This document shows, piece after piece, positions 7,311-9,046 of a stretch of 9,046 bases of DNA. Position 1 is the first letter of the stretch. Each line of letters opens with the position of its first letter. The translations under genes and the position numbers were made by a program. The stretch is from Flavihumibacter sp. (GTDB lineage: Bacteria > Bacteroidota > Bacteroidia > Chitinophagales > Chitinophagaceae), in the NCBI GenBank assembly GCA_025455285.1, contig JALOMU010000186.1, positions 1 through 9,046 of the forward strand, in the 5' to 3' direction. Under the pieces are notes generated by a model. The model was not told the origin of the DNA. It saw nothing but the letters and a program-made list of their open reading frames with translations, and ran no database searches.

Positions 7311-8078
7311 TTATGCGCGGCCCTGCATGGCGTTCAGCATGTTACCATAAATCTGGTTGAGGTTGCTGAGGTTTTTCGCCAGTGCTGCGATTTGATCCTG
7401 TGTTTTCTTAGCATCATCCACACTTCCCTGCATTGCTTCGGAAGCCTGGGCCAGATTACCATAGAACTTATTCATAGCTTTCAGGTGGTTGTTCGTATCC
7501 TGGAGTTCCAGTTCATAGATTGTGTTCAGAGATCCCAGGTTCTTAGTCAGGGTCTGTACCTGTGTATGGAACTGCTTGGTGCTTTCAGATGCTTCGTTGA
7601 AAACCGCCATAGTGGTAGCGCTCTTCTGGTAAGCTTCTTTCATTTGTCCGAGTGCACCTGCAGCTTCTTTAGTTTTAGATGCATAATCATTGGTAGCAGC
7701 TACCACATCAGATACATCTTTCATTTGATTAACGGTAGTTCCCAGTTTGTTGAAACCTTCGCTCAGTTTTTTCAGGTTGGTTGGGGTGATATCCGCTTCC
7801 TGCATCATTTTATCGAGGTTGTTCAGGGCAGGGTTGCCAGCCGGACTTGTAGACAGTTTCGGCAGAGCTTCAGCCAGCGCAGCCATTTCACCACCGGGAG
7901 GCGGTAAGAATGCGTATACGATAAAGATCAGGGCTTCCGTCAGAAGACCAACGGTCAACATAATGTCGGCAAAAGATAGGTGTAGGATTTTTGCCCATGC
8001 TCCGAAGATTACCACCGCAGCGCCCACGCATACGAAGATATTCACGAGTTTGTCAGTAGATTTTGATGCACCAGCCAT
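7311..8078 (-). CDS. gldL: Gliding motility / type IX secretion motor protein GldL
   Basis: GldL forms the inner-membrane ring around the GldM helix and carries the proton path that powers type IX secretion and gliding. Two membrane helices are visible, about residues 13-29 (IFVCVGAAVVIFGAW) and 38-58 (ADIMLTVGLLTEALIFIVYAF). Glu48 in GLLTEALIF is the conserved intramembrane acid, and Lys30 and His33 (AKILHLSF) match other residues tied to proton flow in homologs. A Pro/Gly stretch (PPPGG, 59-63) leads to a long cytoplasmic helical region (about 85-255) rich in Ala, Gln, Asn and Lys. LTKNLGSLNTIY (177-188) and LAKNLSNLNQIY (233-244) form an internal repeat. At 255 residues it is about 40 longer than the F. 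johnsoniae protein, by my recollection of that length. The 140-base gap to gldK is large for this operon. Confidence 0.95.
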   Translation of the reverse strand: MAGASKSTDKLVNIFVCVGAAVVIFGAWAKILHLSFADIMLTVGLLTEALIFIVYAFLPPPGGEMAALAEALPKLSTSPAGNPALNNLDKMMQEADITPTNLKKLSEGFNKLGTTVNQMKDVSDVVAATNDYASKTKEAAGALGQMKEAYQKSATTMAVFNEASESTKQFHTQVQTLTKNLGSLNTIYELELQDTNNHLKAMNKFYGNLAQASEAMQGSVDDAKKTQDQIAALAKNLSNLNQIYGNMLNAMQGRA

Positions 8079-8109
8079 AGTTGTTAATTTTTGAGTTTGA
8101 ATAAGGGTT

Positions 8110-8145
8110 TAGATACTTGTTTGATATAGATATTAGATTTTAGAT
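8110..8145. repeat. Iterated TAGAT motif in the gldK-gldL gap
   Basis: The 140-base gap 8079-8218 is very A/T-rich. On the plus strand TAGAT occurs at 8110-8114, 8127-8131, 8134-8138 and 8141-8145; the last three have a 7-base period. On the operon's strand this reads ATCTA and lies 32-67 bases before the gldL start. I found no Bacteroidota TAnnTTTG promoter box in this gap and no convincing terminator. Confidence 0.45.
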
Positions 8146-8218
8146 AAAAGAGTTCCAGTTCGATTTTTCAATCAAATAATAACTAATAAGATGTTGTCTT
8201 TAGAAATTTGCTATACGC

Positions 8219-8986
8219 TTATTTTTTGCCTTTGCCCTGTGTAGGAGGAAGATCGATTACAGAGCGGAATCCGATATACGATTTTGCCGTATCCTGGTAT
8301 TCGTAAGAGCGGGTTCCTGTTTGAAGGAAATAACCAACGTCTTTCCAGCTTCCACCACGTAATACCTTACGCTTCATACGGGGAGGATCAGAATCCTTTG
8401 CGTTGTAACGGATATCCGGGTTCATATCATGCTGGAAATTGTAACCACCTTCATAATAAAGAGAAGAAGTCCATTCTGCCACGTTACCGGCCATGTTATA
8501 CAGACCGAAATCATTAGGCCAGTAAGCATCGGCGCGTACAGTATAGAAACCACCGTCTTCGGGATAGTTACCACGGCCAGGCTTAAAGTTAGCCAACAGA
8601 CAGCCTTTTTTATTTCTCAGGTAGTAGTTACCCCAGGGGAACATAGATTGAGAACGACCGCCGCGAGCTGCATATTCCCACTCTGCTTCAGTTGGAAGGC
8701 GGAAATCAGACTCCTGAGCGCGTTTTTTGCTTTCCAGGAAAGAGTTGAGGTAATGCGTTCTCCACTCACAGAAAGCTGTAGCCTGTACCCAGCTTACACC
8801 CACTACCGGATAATTTCCGAAAGCAGGATGAGAGAAGTAACGCTTGGTCATTGGCTCATTGTAAGAATAGGAGAAATCACGGATCCATACCAGCGTATCG
8901 GGATAGATGCGAACATCTTTTTTCACGATGAACTGAGAACGGGGCTTACCGGCATTTTCACGCTTGGCAGCATCCTTATTATCGAA
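8219..8986 (-). CDS. gldK: Gliding motility / type IX secretion lipoprotein GldK, C-terminal part
   Basis: In homologs GldK (PorK) is an outer-membrane lipoprotein that forms the periplasmic ring with GldN. The visible part is the formylglycine-generating-enzyme/SUMF1-like fold: NYPVVGVSW and AFCEWR near the start, LPTEAEWEYAARGGR, FPWGNYYLRN, GLYNMAGNVAEWTSS, RGGSWKDVG (RGGSW at 8345-8359) and YIGFRSV near the end. The copper-binding cysteines of true FGE enzymes are absent after RGGSW, which fits a structural rather than catalytic role. A GTG at 8924-8926 could be called as a start, but the reading before it (NKDAAKRENAGKPRSQFI) is plainly GldK-like, so that is an internal valine. The frame runs back to a TGA at 8987-8989. 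Full-length GldK has a lipoprotein signal and roughly 200 more residues, which lie beyond this break and the window end. Confidence 0.92.
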   Translation of the reverse strand, partial: FDNKDAAKRENAGKPRSQFIVKKDVRIYPDTLVWIRDFSYSYNEPMTKRYFSHPAFGNYPVVGVSWVQATAFCEWRTHYLNSFLESKKRAQESDFRLPTEAEWEYAARGGRSQSMFPWGNYYLRNKKGCLLANFKPGRGNYPEDGGFYTVRADAYWPNDFGLYNMAGNVAEWTSSLYYEGGYNFQHDMNPDIRYNAKDSDPPRMKRKVLRGGSWKDVGYFLQTGTRSYEYQDTAKSYIGFRSVIDLPPTQGKGKK

Positions 8987-9046
8987 TCAAAGGCAATGTA
9001 TAAGAATAAGTGGTAGTTTTTCGTCGTGGATGAAGGCGATGACGAG
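8987..9046 (-). other. gldK: Out-of-frame upstream piece of gldK
   Basis: In the gldK frame a TGA lies at 8987-8989, before FDNKDAAKREN. In the frame starting at 9044 the sequence reads KTTTYSYT, which resembles the usual aromatic segment just before this point in GldK proteins, but that frame stops at TAA 8979-8981. So the upstream coding seems to continue in another frame and at least one small insertion or deletion separates it from the rest. A T-run at 9017-9021 is a second possible error site. The piece is too short for a firm reading, and sequence quality at a contig end may be the cause. Confidence 0.45.

Noticed and set aside
7392..7907. A 171-codon open frame on the plus strand opposite gldL
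   Set aside because: It lies wholly antisense to a well-supported gldL, has no recognisable domain and a composition expected from the complementary strand.
8924..8926. GTG as the true start of a short GldK
   Set aside because: GldK-like sequence continues upstream in the same frame (KPRSQFI and before), and a start here would lack the lipoprotein signal peptide.
8429..9016. A 195-codon plus-strand open frame opposite gldK
   Set aside because: The other strand encodes the conserved FGE-like fold of GldK with many motifs; this frame is its shadow.

Overview
The window looks like chromosomal DNA from a member of the Bacteroidota, most likely a Chitinophagaceae-type gliding or secreting bacterium. 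The evidence is a gldK-gldL-gldM-gldN cluster (core of the type IX secretion and gliding machinery, known only from this phylum), starts that mostly lack a Shine-Dalgarno sequence, and a phytochrome-like PAS/GAF histidine kinase paired with an Rcp1-like response regulator. The family-level placement is inference from protein character, not from a search.

Left half, plus strand (1-4306): the 3' end of uvrC (the 5' end lies outside the window), then after 7 bases a 1029-codon soluble sensor kinase with several PAS domains and one GAF domain, then after 6 bases a single-domain response regulator. The tight spacing suggests the kinase and regulator are cotranscribed, possibly with read-through from uvrC. 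A hairpin plus T-tract follows the regulator.

Middle (4307-4629): a gene-free stretch between convergent units. It holds the regulator's terminator candidate, a perfect 21-bp-stem hairpin that can serve as a terminator in both directions, and a purine tract and pyrimidine tract that are partly inverted copies of each other on either side of that hairpin.

Right half, minus strand (9046 down to 4630): gldK (3' part), gldL, gldM, gldN in the canonical order. GldL and GldM form the inner-membrane proton-driven motor; GldK (an FGE-like lipoprotein in homologs) and GldN form the periplasmic ring under the outer membrane. Key motor residues in the transmembrane parts of GldL and GldM are present. 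Two things stand out: gldN has an exact 21-bp tandem duplication that adds seven residues, and gldK is interrupted by an in-frame stop or frameshift close to the window end.

I see no mobile element, CRISPR array, tRNA or rRNA. The systems are known ones; the most interesting points are local (the gldN duplication, the intergenic inverted-repeat architecture, the gldK break), and I do not claim a new system.
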